This document shows, in pieces, positions 55,122-63,117 of a DNA stretch of 64,000 nt; within the stretch, counting starts at the first letter, position 1; every line of letters begins with the position of its first letter. The notes beneath the pieces were generated by a model that was given only the letters and a program-made list of their open reading frames with translations, searched no databases and had not been told where the DNA came from. A program made the translations under genes and the position numbers. Location of the stretch: NCBI GenBank assembly GCA_946480915.1, contig CAMLLO010000023.1, positions 1 to 64,000 of the forward strand, written 5' to 3'. The DNA is from an uncultured Sphingobacteriaceae bacterium (GTDB taxonomy: Bacteria; Bacteroidota; Bacteroidia; Sphingobacteriales; Sphingobacteriaceae).

Positions 55122-57761
55122 TTGAAATTTATCAAAAAGTTTTTTGTGAGAAACCTGTTTTTGATTTTACTAGTATTATCATGCCTTGATATCTATGCTC
55201 AGCAAAGACCTCAAAGACCTGATACATCCCGAAATATTGCCCCTATAGCCGATTCTTTAGCTATAACGGATACTTTGGCAAAAAATTCTAAATCAGCATC
55301 AGGATTAAATGCAGAGATTCATTACAGTGCCGACGACTCCATCAAATTCAGCATCGATGGCAATATAGTTTACTTATATGGAAATGCACGAATTTCGTAT
55401 GAAGAGATGGAATTATCGTCCAGCTTTATCCGTCTGGATCAAACCAAAAAGCTTTTGTTTGCAAGTGGCCGGAACAACAAATACTCGGTTTACAAAGGCC
55501 GACCAATAATTAAGCAAGGTTCTGAGCCTCCGGTTACTTCAGATTCTTTAACCTTCAATTTTACTACCAAGAGGGCGCTCTCGTATGGAGTAGTTACCGA
55601 AGTTGAAGGAGGATTTATACAAGCTAAAAAATTTAAGAAAAACGAATACAACGAAGGATTTTTCAAGAACGGGATCTACAGTACCTGTAGTTTGCCAGAG
55701 CCATACACCCATTTCGGTATTCATATCACTAAAGGTATCGTTACAGAAAAACAAGTGATCAGCGGGCCTGCTTACCTGGTTATTGAACACGTGCCTTTAC
55801 CTGTTGCACTCCCATTTGGGTTCTTTCCTAAAACCAACAAACGCGCATCAGGATTGCTTTTTCCAACGTTTGGCGAGGATGCAAACCGTGGCTTTTTTAT
55901 GAGAGGCCTGGGATGGTATTTCGGGATAAACGATTACTGGGACGCAGAAGTTAGAGGTTCGCTTTATAGTAAATTATCGTACGAATCCAATGTGGTGGCC
56001 CGATACCGGAAAAATTACAAATACAACGGCGGATTAAATTTGAGCTATGCTTCTTTAAGGAACGGCAATGGCATTGAAGGTACCCCAGGCGCCAAACCGA
56101 GTACAAGTTTTAACATTCAGTGGACCCATTCTCAAAGTGCAGAAGCCAACCCGGGTACAAGTTTTTCGGCCAACGTAAACGTCGGTACCAGTTCTTATTT
56201 CCGGGACACAAGGGTAGCGGGTGATAGAATAGAACAGGCAACTAACAATAGTATTTCTTCAGGTATAAGCTATCAAAAAACATTTGCGAATAACCTGTTT
56301 AACTTTGGAGCCACATTAAGACACAACCAGGATCTTACCCGTCGGTTGGTTACACTCGACCTGCCCACATTCAATCTGGGAATGAGCACTTTAAACCCAT
56401 TTGAAAATAAGAACAGCCTGGGTAATCCGAAATGGTACGAGCGGATTTCAGTGGGTTATAGTATGCAAGGGTCCAACTCTCTCAGCGGCGTACGCGAAGA
56501 CTCTTTGTTTAAAAAATCCACCTTGAAGCAGTTCAGAAATGGAATTCAGCATAGTGTTCCTATAAGTATGTCCTTTAACATACTGAACTATTTTCAATTC
56601 AGTTCTGGGATAAGTTATGGCGAGCGCTGGACCTTACAAACTATAAGGAAGAGTTATGATAAAAATATTGCTGGTAATATTCGCATTGATACTATACAGG
56701 GCTTTAGAAGGAATTATAATTATTCACTAAACGGAGGTCTTAATACGAAGCTTTACGGCAAGGTTAATTTCCGAAGAGGAAACCTGGTGGCAATTCGTCA
56801 CGTTTTAACTCCAAGTTTTGGTTTTTCTTACGTTCCTGACTTCAGTGGCAATAATTTTGGGTTTTATAGGAATCTCTCGAATTTCGACGATATCCCGGTT
56901 GGTAATGCACTTAGAAATACCCGATATTCTATTTTTGAACAATCGCCAGGTGGCGGGCCAGGTCAGGGACGTTCTGCAAGTATGAGTTTTTCGTTTGAAA
57001 ACAATATCGAAGCGAAGGTTAAGTCGAAAAGTGACACCACCTCGGCTGAACAGAAAATACCCATTATTCAGGGTCTCACTTTTAATGGAAACTACGATTT
57101 CACGGCTAAAGGATATAACAAACTTTCGACAATATCCTTTGGCGGCCGTACAGCGTTTTTTAAACAAAAGCTCGCCATATCATTTCAGGGAAATTTGGAT
57201 CCATATCGTTTGGATAGCCTTGGCCAAAGAGAAGGATATCTATTTAAAGAGGGAAGATTAGCACGATTAGCCAGTTTCTCCTTTTCTACCGGGTTTAATC
57301 TTAACCCTGCTGCATTTAAAAGAAGACAGGAAAATTTAACCAACAGACAAGATAACCCGAACACAACACAACAACAGCAGCAGGATATTTCCGAAATTTT
57401 GAGGAATCCAAATGGTTTCATCGACTTTAGTGTTCCATGGAATTTGAGTGCGCAGTATAGTTTTTTCTTTTCAAATAATGGTTTAATGAAAAGTATAACC
57501 AATAACCTTAATTTTAATGGCGATTTTAGCGTCACCCCGAAATGGAAGGTTAGTTATCAGTCCGGCTGGGATTTTAAGGACAATAAATTCACTACAACAT
57601 CGCTGGCAATCAATCGTGATCTTCATTGCTGGGATCTAGCCATCAGCTGGGTTCCCTTCGGCTTATATAAAAGTTATAGTGTAGATTTGCGCGTAAGGGC
57701 ATCCATACTTCAGGATTTAAAACTAAGCCGCCGAAGCCCTTATAGCGGTGGTCCCTATTAA
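55122..57761 (+). CDS. LptD-like outer-membrane LPS-assembly protein
   Basis: An 879-residue outer-membrane protein. The signal peptide ends at LDIYA|Q (about 26). An OstA-like beta-jellyroll (about 60-200) is followed by the Bacteroidota LptD barrel, with LVIEHVPLPVALPFGFFPKT and FPTFGEDANRGFFMRGLGWY. It inserts lipopolysaccharide into the outer leaflet. The start is TTG: an in-frame TAA lies 15 bp upstream and no ATG allows a signal peptide. Its stop overlaps the cinA ATG by one base (TAATG). Confidence 0.88.
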   Translation: MKFIKKFFVRNLFLILLVLSCLDIYAQQRPQRPDTSRNIAPIADSLAITDTLAKNSKSASGLNAEIHYSADDSIKFSIDGNIVYLYGNARISYEEMELSSSFIRLDQTKKLLFASGRNNKYSVYKGRPIIKQGSEPPVTSDSLTFNFTTKRALSYGVVTEVEGGFIQAKKFKKNEYNEGFFKNGIYSTCSLPEPYTHFGIHITKGIVTEKQVISGPAYLVIEHVPLPVALPFGFFPKTNKRASGLLFPTFGEDANRGFFMRGLGWYFGINDYWDAEVRGSLYSKLSYESNVVARYRKNYKYNGGLNLSYASLRNGNGIEGTPGAKPSTSFNIQWTHSQSAEANPGTSFSANVNVGTSSYFRDTRVAGDRIEQATNNSISSGISYQKTFANNLFNFGATLRHNQDLTRRLVTLDLPTFNLGMSTLNPFENKNSLGNPKWYERISVGYSMQGSNSLSGVREDSLFKKSTLKQFRNGIQHSVPISMSFNILNYFQFSSGISYGERWTLQTIRKSYDKNIAGNIRIDTIQGFRRNYNYSLNGGLNTKLYGKVNFRRGNLVAIRHVLTPSFGFSYVPDFSGNNFGFYRNLSNFDDIPVGNALRNTRYSIFEQSPGGGPGQGRSASMSFSFENNIEAKVKSKSDTTSAEQKIPIIQGLTFNGNYDFTAKGYNKLSTISFGGRTAFFKQKLAISFQGNLDPYRLDSLGQREGYLFKEGRLARLASFSFSTGFNLNPAAFKRRQENLTNRQDNPNTTQQQQQDISEILRNPNGFIDFSVPWNLSAQYSFFFSNNGLMKSITNNLNFNGDFSVTPKWKVSYQSGWDFKDNKFTTTSLAINRDLHCWDLAISWVPFGLYKSYSVDLRVRASILQDLKLSRRSPYSGGPY

Positions 57762-59011
57762 TGATATTAGCTGAGATAATAACTATTGGCGATGAGATTC
57801 TCATTGGGCAGGTCGTAGATACCAATTCTGCATGGATTGCAAGTAAACTGAATGAAGCGGGCATCCGTGTAAAACAAATTACCTCTGTTTCTGACGACAA
57901 GAGCCACATACTTGAAGGACTTAAGTCTGCCTCTAAACGCGCTCAAGTAATTTTGATTACCGGTGGTCTGGGTCCCACAAAGGACGATATTACCAAAATT
58001 ACGTTGGCGGAATTTTTTAGAGTTGGTTTCAAGCGAGATGAGGCGACATTGGCGAATGTTGCCAGAATTTTTGAACGTTACAATCGTCCCTTGCTCGAAG
58101 CAAATATCAGACAGGCTGATGTGCCCGAAAATTGCACGGTTTTATTAAATAAGAATGGTACAGCACCTGGAATGTGGTTCAATTCTGAAGGTATTATATA
58201 CGTATCGATGCCAGGCGTTCCTTTTGAAATGAAATACCTGATTGAAGAAGAAGTGCTCCCGAGGTTACGGAAAGAATTGCTATTAGACTCTATAGTTCAT
58301 CGTACCATATTAACTGCAGGTCTGGGGGAATCATTTTTAGCTGAACGGATTTCATCAATCGAAGATTCGTTGCCTGCACATATAAAACTGGCTTATCTTC
58401 CCAGTTTAGGTCAGGTACGACTTCGTTTAAGTGCTTATGGCGGAAATGAGGCGAGCTTGAAAGCCGAAATACAAACCTACCTTGAAAAAATAGTAAACGA
58501 ACTTGACGACTTTGTTGTTACGACCGAAGATATTCCTCTTGAAAAAGCCATATTGGATTTTATGGAAGAGAAGGGTTTAACTTTATCTGTAGCCGAGAGT
58601 TGTACAGGTGGTTTTCTTTCACATCTTCTCACTAAGCATGCGGGTTCAAGCGCGGTTTTTCTTGGCGGCGGCGTAACTTATTCTAATGAGTTGAAAATAA
58701 AAATATTGGATGTATCTGCTGATGCACTGAATGAATACGGAGCAGTAAGCGAAGAAGTTGTGAAGGAAATGGCCTGTGGTTCTATCAATAAATTCAACTC
58801 AAATTATTCGGTTGCAATAAGCGGCATAGCAGGTCCTGGCGGTGGAACAGAAGAGAAACCCGTTGGCACTGTGTGGATTGCAGTTGCAGGTAAGAAACGG
58901 GTGATAACTAAAAAGTTCTTATTTGGCAGTCGCCGTCTGCAAAATATAGAAAGGGCAGCAGTTAATGCTTTGACATTACTTTTCCACATCCTCAAAGAAG
59001 AACATCAATAA
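57761..59011 (+). CDS. cinA: CinA-family competence/damage-inducible protein
   Basis: A 416-residue two-domain protein. Residues 1-170 form a molybdopterin-binding-like domain (AEIITIGDEILIGQVVDTNS, TGGLGPTKDDITK, MPGVPFEM). Residues 255-416 are the CinA C-terminal amidase domain (SVAESCTGGFLSHLLT, GVTYSNELK, ISGIAGPGGGTEEKPVGTVW), which deamidates nicotinamide mononucleotide in pyridine-nucleotide recycling. Translationally coupled to lptD through a one-base overlap. Confidence 0.95.
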   Translation: MILAEIITIGDEILIGQVVDTNSAWIASKLNEAGIRVKQITSVSDDKSHILEGLKSASKRAQVILITGGLGPTKDDITKITLAEFFRVGFKRDEATLANVARIFERYNRPLLEANIRQADVPENCTVLLNKNGTAPGMWFNSEGIIYVSMPGVPFEMKYLIEEEVLPRLRKELLLDSIVHRTILTAGLGESFLAERISSIEDSLPAHIKLAYLPSLGQVRLRLSAYGGNEASLKAEIQTYLEKIVNELDDFVVTTEDIPLEKAILDFMEEKGLTLSVAESCTGGFLSHLLTKHAGSSAVFLGGGVTYSNELKIKILDVSADALNEYGAVSEEVVKEMACGSINKFNSNYSVAISGIAGPGGGTEEKPVGTVWIAVAGKKRVITKKFLFGSRRLQNIERAAVNALTLLFHILKEEHQ

Positions 59012-59042
59012 GTCCTAAAAAGGTTTATTTTTGCTGATTCAT

Positions 59043-60383
59043 ATGTCTCAATTTGAACTAATACTTCCAAAAATGGGCGAAAGCGTTGCTGAAGCTACCA
59101 TTGTAAAGTGGTTGAAGCAACCTGGCGATCAAATAAAAGAAGACGAAACGATAGTGGAGATTGCAACCGATAAAGTAGATTCGGAGGTGCCTTCACCAGT
59201 TTCAGGAAAGTTAATCAAGCATTTATTTAGCCAAGATCAGGTGGCCTCAGTAGGGGATGTAATTGCTTTAATTGAAACCGAAGAAGATGGCCCTGTTGAA
59301 CCCATCAAGCATCAGGAAGAAATTACCGATAATAAATCGACAAATTCTGATAAAGCAGAAGAAGTTGTAGTTGAAATTGAGATTCCCGGAATTGAGCAAA
59401 TAAAAGATACTCAACCCGAAATTCAATCAATAATTCAAAATACTTCTTCCAGATTTTATTCCCCATTGGTTAGAAGTATTGCTGCCGAGGAAGGTCTTTC
59501 GAACGATGAACTTGAAAAAATTCATGGATCTGGTGCAGATGGCCGCGTAACTAAAGAGGATATTTTTAATTATTTAAGAAACCGCTCGGCTGGTTCAGCT
59601 AAGAAAGAACAACCGCAAACTGAAATTTCATCGGATGCTGGCAAAAGTTATGGTACATCTCCAATAGTTTCTGGCAATGATGAAATTATTGAGATGGACA
59701 GGATGCGGAAACTTATTTCTGAACATATGATGATGAGTTTGCAAACTGCGGCTCATGTCACATCCTTCGTCGAATCTGATGTTACCAATATTGTTAAGTG
59801 GAGAGATAAAAACAAAGCCGAATTCGAAAGGAAAGTCGGTGAAAAAATAACCTACACACCTATATTTATTCAGGCAGTCGCAAAGGCCATCAGAGATTTT
59901 CCGATGATTAATATCTCTCTTAATGGCACTCAGATAATTAAAAAAACTGATATCAATATCGGTTTGGCGGCTGCTTTACCTTCCGGGAATTTGATCGTTC
60001 CAGTGATCAAAAAAGCAGACCAGCTAAATTTAGTTGGTTTAACAAAGTCTGTTAACGATCTGGCAAACCGGTCGCGAAGCAATAAACTTCAGCCTGACGA
60101 GGTTAAAGACGGAACTTTTACGATCACAAATATCGGTTCTTTCGGCAATATAATGGGAACTCCTGTTATCAATCAACCCCAGGTTGCTATTTTGGCGATT
60201 GGAGCAATCCAAAAAAAGCCTGCGGTTATAGAAACCGAGTATGGAGATATGGTGGGCATCCGCCACAAAATGTATCTCTCTCTATCCTACGACCATAGAA
60301 TAGTTGATGGCGCCTTAGGTGGAATGTTTTTAAAGAAAATAAGTGACTATCTCGAAGCCTGGGATATCAATTACGAAATATAA
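59043..60383 (+). CDS. 2-oxo acid dehydrogenase E2 component (dihydrolipoamide acyltransferase)
   Basis: A 446-residue E2 subunit. A single lipoyl domain (1-80) has the lipoyl-lysine Lys44 in IATDKVDSE. A peripheral subunit-binding domain is at about 135-175 (SPLVRSIAAEEGL, GADGRVTKEDI). The catalytic domain (about 215-446) ends with SYDHRIVDGALGG carrying the active His and Asp. Lipoyl and catalytic sequences resemble branched-chain rather than pyruvate E2, but that is a weak inference. The ATG at 59043 gives a clean lipoyl-domain start. E1 and E3 are not adjacent. Confidence 0.93.
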   Translation: MSQFELILPKMGESVAEATIVKWLKQPGDQIKEDETIVEIATDKVDSEVPSPVSGKLIKHLFSQDQVASVGDVIALIETEEDGPVEPIKHQEEITDNKSTNSDKAEEVVVEIEIPGIEQIKDTQPEIQSIIQNTSSRFYSPLVRSIAAEEGLSNDELEKIHGSGADGRVTKEDIFNYLRNRSAGSAKKEQPQTEISSDAGKSYGTSPIVSGNDEIIEMDRMRKLISEHMMMSLQTAAHVTSFVESDVTNIVKWRDKNKAEFERKVGEKITYTPIFIQAVAKAIRDFPMINISLNGTQIIKKTDINIGLAAALPSGNLIVPVIKKADQLNLVGLTKSVNDLANRSRSNKLQPDEVKDGTFTITNIGSFGNIMGTPVINQPQVAILAIGAIQKKPAVIETEYGDMVGIRHKMYLSLSYDHRIVDGALGGMFLKKISDYLEAWDINYEI

Positions 60384-60430
60384 TTGTATCGATCAGCTTC
60401 CTAAGGATTCAAACTGTAGGGGCTTTCAGT

Positions 60431-61498
60431 TTACTCTAATTTGAAATCTTTTTGCAAGTGAACTGCCGAATGCTCAGTAGCGGAACTTTTTAGAAACTTT
60501 ATAATTTCATAAGTCAATATTCCAGTTTCGATCAAGAATCCATCATGACCATAAAAGGAGTCGATCTCCAGATATGCTGCTCCGGGGATTTTCTCGGCCA
60601 ATAATTGCTGTTCAGAAGGAGGGAACAATAAATCGGAGCTAATCCCAATTACCAAAGTCTTTGCAGTGATCTGTTTCAATGCATCTGAAACAGAACCTCT
60701 GTTACGCCCAACATTATGGCTGTCCATGGCCTTACTTAAATACCAATAACTGTAGGCATTAAAACGTTTAACTAATTTATCACCCTGATAATTTTGATAG
60801 GAAGATGCTTTAAATTCGTCTGTTTTGTCGGCAGTATCTTCCTTCTGGGATATTCCGTAGGTTTGGTAGTTACGATAGGATAAAAGAGCAATACTCCTCG
60901 CTGCCTTTAATCCTTTCATTCCGCCATCAGGAGTATTTTCAAAAAAACTCGGGTCGCTCGCAATTGCCAGTCGCTGACTTTCATTGAAAGCAATACCCCA
61001 AGGTGAATGAACGGCGTTGGTCGCCATTAATATCAGCTTCTTAATGCGATTCGGTTCTGATATCGCCCATTCTACAGCCTGTTGTCCGCCTAACGATCCG
61101 CCAATCAAAAGACTTATGTCATTAATTTCCAGGTGATCTGCTAAAAGTTTGTGAATAGCAGCCATATCTCTCACATTAAACATCGGAAACGATAAATAAT
61201 AAGGCTGTTGAGTTTCCGGGTTTATACTTAAGGGGCAGCTGGTACCGTAATGCGATCCCAAGACATTGGGACAAACAATATAGTAATCCCTGGGATTAAA
61301 AATATCGTCCTCTCCAAATAAGCCATTCCACCAATCAAATACATCCGAGTTGGCTGTCAACGCATGAGAAACCCAGACCACATTATCTTTTTTTGCATTC
61401 AGTGTTCCAAATGTTTGATAAGCTATCTCCAGGTCTGATATCTCAGCTCCATTTTCAAATGTAAACTTGTTTGTATATGTGAATTTTCTTGTGCTCAT
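60431..61498 (-). CDS. metX: Homoserine O-acetyltransferase
   Basis: A 355-residue alpha/beta-hydrolase that acetylates homoserine in methionine synthesis. The nucleophile Ser is in LIGGSLGGQQAVEW, the catalytic Asp is probably in VIGISSDLLFPPSEQ and the His in YGHDGFLIE; LTANSDVFDWW and PYYLSFPMFNVRDMA are family-specific. A SAM-riboswitch aptamer lies about 180 bp before its ATG on the same strand, fitting feedback by the pathway end product. Confidence 0.95.
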   Translation of the reverse strand: MSTRKFTYTNKFTFENGAEISDLEIAYQTFGTLNAKKDNVVWVSHALTANSDVFDWWNGLFGEDDIFNPRDYYIVCPNVLGSHYGTSCPLSINPETQQPYYLSFPMFNVRDMAAIHKLLADHLEINDISLLIGGSLGGQQAVEWAISEPNRIKKLILMATNAVHSPWGIAFNESQRLAIASDPSFFENTPDGGMKGLKAARSIALLSYRNYQTYGISQKEDTADKTDEFKASSYQNYQGDKLVKRFNAYSYWYLSKAMDSHNVGRNRGSVSDALKQITAKTLVIGISSDLLFPPSEQQLLAEKIPGAAYLEIDSFYGHDGFLIETGILTYEIIKFLKSSATEHSAVHLQKDFKLE

Positions 61499-61574
61499 GT
61501 TTTAGAAAAATGTAGAAGTGTTTTTCACTTCATGCATCATAAAATTTCGACTTAATGTTTAGTGATTAAAGCAA

Positions 61575-61664
61575 TTAATAAGTCAAATACATTCGAAGAA
61601 GATTCACATTAACAGTTGTTGGATTGGATAAGAAGGGGAGAGACAATGTCTTTTCGTTGTTCAT
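61575..61664 (-). CDS. Possible 29-residue leader ORF between SAM aptamer and metX
   Basis: ATG at 61664 opens MNNEKTLSLPFLSNPTT and ends MYLTY before TAA at 61575. It starts 12 nt after the aptamer's closing helix and stops 77 nt before metX. No family is known and chance is a real possibility. If translated, it could couple the riboswitch to metX, since no terminator hairpin with a T run is visible in this stretch. Confidence 0.25.
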   Translation of the reverse strand: MNNEKTLSLPFLSNPTTVNVNLLRMYLTY

Positions 61665-61675
61665 GGTTTTACATA

Positions 61676-61790
61676 ATTTATATCTTTCCCGGTGTTTCCG
61701 GGAACAGGATTTGGCACCTTTTCCGACACTATGCCGGTTAGGTTGTCAGCGGGTCGTGGAGCCTGTTCTCTCACCGCTTCTTTATAAATC
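61676..61790 (-). ncRNA. SAM riboswitch aptamer (SAM-I / S-box clan)
   Basis: On the minus strand the conserved core is seen in order: AGAG after the first helix, GACCCGCTGACAACC (plus 61741-61755), a variable hairpin (CCGG...CCGG-like arm), and AAGGTGCCAAATCC (plus 61707-61718). Outer arms ATTTATA and TATAAAT (61783-61789 and 61676-61682) close the P1 helix, with an inner CGGTG/CACCG pairing. The order and sequence match the Bacteroidota version of the S-box leader. Downstream is metX, an expected target. Confidence 0.88.
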
Positions 61791-61880
61791 AAAACCTTTT
61801 GAGGGGTAATGACAGAAATTTATTTCACTAAATTGCCCAAATATACACCCAAATGCACTATTTGCCAAAATTATTCCTGA

Positions 61881-62996
61881 TTATTTTAAAGCCTGTTCAA
61901 GGTCGGCTATTAAATCATCGATAAATTCTAAGCCTACTGAGATACGGAGCAGGTTCTTTGGCGTCTTGGTGTCGGGTCCTTCCATGGATGCGCGATGTTC
62001 AATGAGACTTTCAACACCGCCGAGACTGGTAGCCCTGGTAAATAGTTTTAATTTGTTGGAAACACTCCTTGCATCGTCAGAGCTTCCTTTCACAGTAAAT
62101 GAAAGCATCCCACCAAAATCACTCATTTGAGATTTAGCAATGGCATAGGAGGGATGATCTGGTAAACCAGGGTAAAAAACGTGTTCGATCTTGTCGTGAG
62201 TATGAAGATAATTCGCAATTTTCATGGCGTTCTGTACATGGCCTCTCATTCTATAGGGCAGGGTTTTTATTCCGCGTACCGCCATATAGCAATCGAACGG
62301 GGAAGGTACAGCACCGGAAAGCGCTTGGTTTGTTCTTATCTTCGACCAAAAATCATCGTTGTTTTTTGTTATCAATGCTCCGCCTAAAACGTCGCTATGA
62401 CCACCTAAATATTTAGTTGTGGCATGCATAACAATATCAGCACCTAAATCTAAAGGACGTTGAAAAACAGGTGTGGCAAATGTGTTATCACAGCAAACGA
62501 TAATATCATGTTCGTGTGCAAGCTTGACGATAGCCTGTATGTCAGAAATTTTTAAGAGTGGATTTGAAGGTGTTTCTATCCAGATAAGTTTCGTATTTGA
62601 TTTAATTGCAGATTCGATCAGCGATAAATCGGAATAATTGAGATAATCTACGGTTAAAATTCCAGCGAAAACGGTATTAATTAAATTTCGTAATCCATGA
62701 TACATGTCGTCAGGAGCGATAATATGACTACCTGATTTTAAAGCTTGCAATATTGCTGAGCCGGCAGCATTGCCCGAAGAAAATGCGCAACAATCAACAC
62801 CACCTTCTAATTGGGTTAAAACATTTTCTAAGGATTTTCTATTGGGATTATCCGCTCTTGTATAAATATAGCCGCCAGGAAATTCCCCGTCTAGTCCCCG
62901 CTCAAACGTAGTCGACAGAGTGATGGGCTGGACAACCGCTCCGGAATTCGGATCAGTATGATTTCCGGCGTGTATTGCAATCGTTTCGAGTTTCAT
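61881..62996 (-). CDS. Cystathionine gamma-synthase-type PLP enzyme
   Basis: A 371-residue Cys/Met-metabolism PLP-dependent enzyme. The N-terminus LETIAIHAGNHTDPNSGAVV and PITLSTTFERG, the DDMYHGLRNL phosphate loop, WIETPSNPLLKI, the PLP-Asp in VCCDNTFATP, the Schiff-base Lys in HATTKYLGGHSD and the C-terminal SLGGVESLIEHRASM are all present. It probably makes cystathionine or homocysteine from the O-acetylhomoserine supplied by MetX; a lyase role is not excluded. The start at 62996 fits the family; the longer frame would run into the regulatory spacer. Confidence 0.92.
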   Translation of the reverse strand: MKLETIAIHAGNHTDPNSGAVVQPITLSTTFERGLDGEFPGGYIYTRADNPNRKSLENVLTQLEGGVDCCAFSSGNAAGSAILQALKSGSHIIAPDDMYHGLRNLINTVFAGILTVDYLNYSDLSLIESAIKSNTKLIWIETPSNPLLKISDIQAIVKLAHEHDIIVCCDNTFATPVFQRPLDLGADIVMHATTKYLGGHSDVLGGALITKNNDDFWSKIRTNQALSGAVPSPFDCYMAVRGIKTLPYRMRGHVQNAMKIANYLHTHDKIEHVFYPGLPDHPSYAIAKSQMSDFGGMLSFTVKGSSDDARSVSNKLKLFTRATSLGGVESLIEHRASMEGPDTKTPKNLLRISVGLEFIDDLIADLEQALK

Positions 62997-63062
62997 ATTC
63001 CGCTTTTTAACAAAGATTAGATTTTCTATGATAAAATCGACATTAAAAACCGGGCTTAAAAG

Positions 63063-63078
63063 TATTGTTACAACAATA
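63063..63078. promoter_or_regulatory. 16-bp palindrome between divergent genes
   Basis: TATTGTT and AACAATA are perfect inverted arms around AC. It lies 67 bp before the cystathionine gamma-synthase-type start and 40 bp before the mqnE start. The symmetry and position suggest a dimeric-regulator operator acting on one or both genes. The regulator is unknown. Confidence 0.5.
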
Positions 63079-63117
63079 TGATAGTACAATTTGCCGCTTT
63101 ATTGTATTTTTGAGCTA

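Larger units (their letters stand above)
61499..61880 (-). promoter_or_regulatory. metX 5' leader region (382 bp without a large gene)
   Basis: The spacer between the two methionine genes holds the SAM aptamer (61676-61790), a possible 29-codon frame and, at 61791-61880, presumably the promoter. The cystathionine gamma-synthase-type gene ends at 61881, so metX may be read from its own promoter. No clear TAnnTTTG box was identified. Confidence 0.6.

Noticed and set aside
62997..63089. Longer N-terminus for the cystathionine gamma-synthase-type enzyme
   Set aside because: Would cover the palindrome and adds a hydrophobic stretch absent from the family.
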